From contig NZ_JBQCEE010000336.1 in NCBI RefSeq assembly GCF_051960575.1, forward strand, positions 1 to 8,255: a stretch of DNA of 8,255 nucleotides. Direction: 5' to 3'. Shown here in pieces: positions 5,896 to 8,255 of this stretch; positions within the stretch are counted from its first letter, which is position 1; every line of letters starts with the position of its first letter. A program made the position numbers and the translations under genes. The notes beneath the pieces are model-generated. The model saw only the letters and a list, made by a program, of their open reading frames with translations, searched no databases and was not told the DNA's origin. The stretch comes from JBQCEE01 sp051960575. Lineage in GTDB: Bacteria; Actinomycetota; Actinomycetes; Mycobacteriales; Jatrophihabitantaceae.

Positions 5896-7217
5896 GCGGT
5901 GGCCTGCTCGGCGGCATCCTCGACGGCGAGGGCCGTGCGGCCGCCGCGGGTCGGGCGCAGCCGCATCGGGTGGACGAGGCCGCGGCGGCGGGCGCCCTGC
6001 AGCGCGAGCAGCGACGTCGCCACGAGGCAGACCAGACCGCCGCCGATGAGGCCCCAGCGCGGGCCGGCGACGCCGGACATCCAGCCGATGATCGGGGCGC
6101 CGAGCGGTGTGCCGCCCATGAAGCAGACGAGGTAGAGCGACATCACCCGGCCGCGCATCGTCGGCTCGACACCCAGCTGGACGCAGGAGTTCCCCGCCGT
6201 CGTGAGGGTCAGCATGGCCAGGCCGGTGGGCACCAGCAGCGCGGCCGACGCGGCGTAGCTCGGCATGAGGCCGGTGCCGATCTCGAGCACCGAGAAGACG
6301 GTCGCGGCCACGACGAGGAACAGCGAGGTGGGCCGCTTGCGGCGGGTCGTGGCGATCAGTGCGCCGGCGAAGGCACCGACGGCGAGCATCGTGCTCAGCA
6401 GGCCGTAGCCGGACGCGGACCGGTGGAACACCTGCTTGGCCAGCAGCGCGCAGGTGATCTGGAAGTTCAGCCCGAACGTGCCGATGACGAAGATCAGCAC
6501 CATCGCCAGCACGAGGTCACGGCGGCCGCGCACGTAGCGCAGGCCCTCGCGCAGCTGCCCCTTCGCCCGGCTCACCGGTGGCGCGGGGTGCAGCTCGGCG
6601 GCCCGCATCGCCGCGAGCGCGGCGAGCACCGCGATCGACGACGCCGCGTTGGCGAGGAACGCCCACCCTGTGCCGACGGCGGCGATCATGACGCCGGCGA
6701 CCGCGGGCCCGAGGATGCGGCCGAAGTTGAAGATCGCGCTGTTGATGCCGACGGCGTTGGTCAGCTCGTCGCGTCCGACCATCTCGACGACGAACGACTG
6801 CCGCACCGGGGTGTCGATCGCGCTGACGACGCCGAGCACGGTGGCCAGCGCCAGCACGTGCCAGTACTGCACGACACCGGCGACGTCGAGCAGGCCGAGC
6901 ACGAGCGCGACGACGGCCAGCCCGCTCTGGGTCGCGAGCAGGATCTTGCGCTTGTCGCCGCGGTCGGCGATCACGCCGCCCCAGAGGCCGAGCAGCAGGG
7001 CCGGCCCGAACTGCAGCGCCGTGACGATGCCGAGCGCCGTGCCCGAGTTGGTCAGCTCGAGCACCAGCCAGTCCTGCGCCACCCGCTGCATCCACGTGCC
7101 GGTGAGCGACACGAGCTGGCCGGACGCGTAGAGGCGGTAGTTGCGCACGCGCAGCGAACGGAACATCCCGTGCACACCGGTCGATCCGGCGCTGCGGGCG
7201 GTGGCGACCAGGCTCAT
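5889..7217 (-). CDS. MFS exporter, EntS/MFS_3-type, probable drug efflux
   Basis: A 442-residue membrane protein of the major facilitator superfamily with about twelve hydrophobic segments, driven by the proton gradient. The N-terminus FRSLRVRNYRLYASGQLVSLTGTWMQ is typical of the MFS_3 group, which includes the enterobactin exporter EntS and many annotated multidrug exporters. The MFS loop motif between segments 2 and 3 is present around residues 80-92 (GGVIADRGDKRK, with D85 and R86). After the last segment comes a soluble tail of about 35 residues. The ATG overlaps the marR stop codon as ATGA, and GAGGG lies just before it, so I prefer this start; M18 (at 7166) is an alternative. A MarR gene overlapping upstream suggests efflux induced by a small molecule that releases the repressor. 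Export of a toxic compound is inferred; the substrate is unknown. The stop falls inside the 13-bp repeat block. Confidence 0.9.
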   Translation of the reverse strand: MSLVATARSAGSTGVHGMFRSLRVRNYRLYASGQLVSLTGTWMQRVAQDWLVLELTNSGTALGIVTALQFGPALLLGLWGGVIADRGDKRKILLATQSGLAVVALVLGLLDVAGVVQYWHVLALATVLGVVSAIDTPVRQSFVVEMVGRDELTNAVGINSAIFNFGRILGPAVAGVMIAAVGTGWAFLANAASSIAVLAALAAMRAAELHPAPPVSRAKGQLREGLRYVRGRRDLVLAMVLIFVIGTFGLNFQITCALLAKQVFHRSASGYGLLSTMLAVGAFAGALIATTRRKRPTSLFLVVAATVFSVLEIGTGLMPSYAASAALLVPTGLAMLTLTTAGNSCVQLGVEPTMRGRVMSLYLVCFMGGTPLGAPIIGWMSGVAGPRWGLIGGGLVCLVATSLLALQGARRRGLVHPMRLRPTRGGRTALAVEDAAEQATAA

Positions 7218-7663
7218 TCGCCCTCGGCCAGCTTGTCGAGGATGGGTGCGACGCTGCGCAGCAGGGCACGCTCGTCGGCGGTCAGCCGGGCGAGCTGGCG
7301 GGTCAGCCAGGCGTCCCGTCGCTGCCGCTCGGAGTCGAGCAGGGCCAGGCCCGCCTCGGTGATCGCGATGATCGACGAGCGGCGGTCGGTCGGGTGGGCG
7401 TCGCGCCGCACGAGGCCGCGCTCTTCGAGCTGGGTGAGCACCTTGGTCATCGACGGCGGCTGCACGCGCTCGGCGGCGGCGAGGTCGCCCGCGCTCATCG
7501 GCCCGCTCTTCTTCAGGGTCGCGAGCGCCGAGATGACCGTCAGCGTCAGTGACGTGTCGGCGCGCTGGTTGCGCAGGATGCGCGTCAGCCGCAGCAACGA
7601 CGGCCGCAGCAGCGACGCGAGCTCCGCCGTCGTCGCACTCGCCTGCTTCGTCACCGTGGCCAC
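7214..7663 (-). CDS. MarR-family transcriptional repressor
   Basis: A 149-residue protein of typical MarR length. MarR proteins are dimeric winged-helix repressors that leave DNA when a small ligand binds. Residues 10-35 and 105-149 form the helical dimerisation regions. The winged helix spans about 40-101, with the recognition helix around VQPPSMTKVLTQLEERG (67-83) and the wing motif HPTDRRSSIIAIT (90-102), where the Asp-Arg-Arg core is typical. No cysteine is present, so an OhrR-type cysteine oxidation switch is excluded. It overlaps the MFS gene by ATGA and begins 9 bases after the aminotransferase gene's stop. The GTG at 7663 is chosen because a -10 box sits at the right distance for leaderless initiation there and no ribosome binding site is seen. 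The likely targets are its own promoter and hence the MFS gene. Confidence 0.92.
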   Translation of the reverse strand: MATVTKQASATTAELASLLRPSLLRLTRILRNQRADTSLTLTVISALATLKKSGPMSAGDLAAAERVQPPSMTKVLTQLEERGLVRRDAHPTDRRSSIIAITEAGLALLDSERQRRDAWLTRQLARLTADERALLRSVAPILDKLAEGE

Positions 7664-7681
7664 ATAGTTAGTCTAGCTAAC
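7663..7681 (-). promoter_or_regulatory. marR leaderless promoter overlapped by palindromic operator
   Basis: GTTAG-N5-CTAAC (7667-7681) is a 15-base inverted repeat of the kind bound by MarR dimers. Within it, on the minus strand, TAGACT (7675-7670) is a good TANNNT -10 box. Exactly six bases follow before the GTG at 7663, so the standard -10 to +1 spacing puts the transcription start on the first base of the start codon. A repressor bound here would cover the -10. The site is an AT-rich island in very GC-rich DNA and includes the last codons and the TAG stop (7675-7673) of the aminotransferase gene. No convincing -35 was found. Binding by this MarR is inferred. Confidence 0.6.
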
Positions 7682-8255
7682 GAACAACCGGGCCGCCACC
7701 CGGGCCACCTCGTCGTCGCACCGTGGCAGCAGCACGCCGTCGACGGACGCGATCGGCACGGCCCCGCGCAGGCTGCTCGTCCAGAACGCCACGCTGCCGC
7801 ACAGCTCGTCGACCGGGAAGGTGCGCAGCTGCACCGCCCCGCCGGTGTCGCGCGCGAGGTCGAGCACGGCCCGGCGCGTGACGCCGGGCAGCACGTCGTC
7901 ACGCAGCGGCGGCGTCACGAGGGTGCCGTCGGCGAGCAAGATAAAGACGTTGCCGCGGCTGGTCTCGAGCACCGCGCCGTCGGCGGCGACGTAGAGCGGG
8001 GCGCCGCTCGCCTCGTCGGCACTCAGCTCCGACCGGTCGGCCCACTTGTGCCGCCAGACCCCGTCGCGCCGCACGGTACGGAAGGCGGTCGGCGGCGCGG
8101 CCGACGGTGGCGGGGACGCGGTCACCGCCGCCACGCCGTCCGGCGTGAGCACCACCCGCACCACGCCGACGCCCGCGCCGGCGGCCGCTGCGTGCACCCG
8201 CGCCAACAGGTCGGCAGGCACGGCGCGGTCGTAGAGCTCGCGCGCCGATCGATCG
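7673..8255 (-). CDS. Class IV aminotransferase, probably 4-amino-4-deoxychorismate lyase (PabC-like), 5' end outside window
   Basis: The frame is open to the right edge and stops with TAG at 7675-7673, giving about 193 visible residues. It is a fold-type IV PLP enzyme. The likely PLP lysine is in RHKWADR (codon 8047-8045), and the PLP-contacting glutamate is in VLETSRGNVFIL (codon 7966-7964), followed by TPPLRDDVLPGVTR and the AFWTSSLRGAVPI block near the end. These fit PabC, which splits aminodeoxychorismate into pyruvate and p-aminobenzoate for folate synthesis; branched-chain or D-amino-acid aminotransferases share the fold. The last block also resembles the C-terminal domain of PabB-PabC fusions, so this could be the end of a larger protein. 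A GTG at 8221 is possible as a start but unlikely, since RSARELYDRAVPADLL upstream continues the domain. Its 3' end overlaps the marR promoter. Confidence 0.8.
   Translation of the reverse strand, partial: DRSARELYDRAVPADLLARVHAAAAGAGVGVVRVVLTPDGVAAVTASPPPSAAPPTAFRTVRRDGVWRHKWADRSELSADEASGAPLYVAADGAVLETSRGNVFILLADGTLVTPPLRDDVLPGVTRRAVLDLARDTGGAVQLRTFPVDELCGSVAFWTSSLRGAVPIASVDGVLLPRCDDEVARVAARLFVS

Noticed and set aside
5241..7667. An 808-codon open frame on the plus strand opposite the methyltransferase, MFS and marR genes
   Set aside because: It is an antisense shadow: its composition is Arg/His/Gly/Asp-rich with no domain, it crosses three well-recognised genes and the intergenic repeats, and long empty frames are expected opposite GC-rich genes.
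8246..8255. Palindromic CGATCGATCG at the right edge
   Set aside because: A short GATC-containing self-complementary string at the window end, inside the coding frame of the aminotransferase; too short and common to support a site.

Overview
The window is very GC-rich, uses GTG starts freely and is packed with genes. It carries the C-terminal half of SepH, a cell-division protein known only from Actinobacteria. I read it as chromosomal DNA of a high-GC actinomycete; a Micrococcales-like relative is possible, but this is only an impression. I see no tRNA, rRNA, CRISPR array, insertion sequence or phage gene. Most of the window is ordinary core or near-core content, and the unusual material sits in the short gaps between genes.

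Left half, plus strand: the 3' part of sepH (1-599) ends at a small hairpin. A three-gene run follows: two half-size ABC exporters (701-2497 and 2494-4392, joined by a GTGA start/stop overlap) and a GNAT N-acetyltransferase (4408-4950) that starts 15 bases after the second transporter. The two ABC proteins look like the halves of a heterodimeric exporter with one normal and one degenerate ATP site. The first has Asp for the catalytic Glu and Glu for the Q-loop Gln. The second has LSAGQ in place of LSGGQ.

Right half, minus strand, transcribed right to left: a class IV aminotransferase of PabC type (cut by the right edge), a MarR repressor, an MFS exporter overlapping marR by ATGA, and a SpoU/TrmH-family RNA 2'-O-methyltransferase. 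The methyltransferase converges on the GNAT gene so tightly that the two stop codons share bases. marR and the MFS gene look like a self-regulated efflux operon. A TTAG-N5-CTAA palindrome covers a -10 box placed exactly for a leaderless marR transcript, and the stop codon of the aminotransferase gene forms part of that -10 box.

Between the MFS and methyltransferase genes (5741-5888) are a perfect 16-bp hairpin, a competing 7-bp arm, and six degenerate 13-bp tandem repeats. The repeats carry six closely spaced G-tracts and run into the end of the MFS gene. The methyltransferase gene appears to have lost one base near its start: a well-placed Shine-Dalgarno and a family-like N-terminus lie in one frame, and the rest of the protein lies in another. 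I did not find a clearly new multi-gene system. The best leads are the frameshift, the marR promoter architecture and the repeat/hairpin block.
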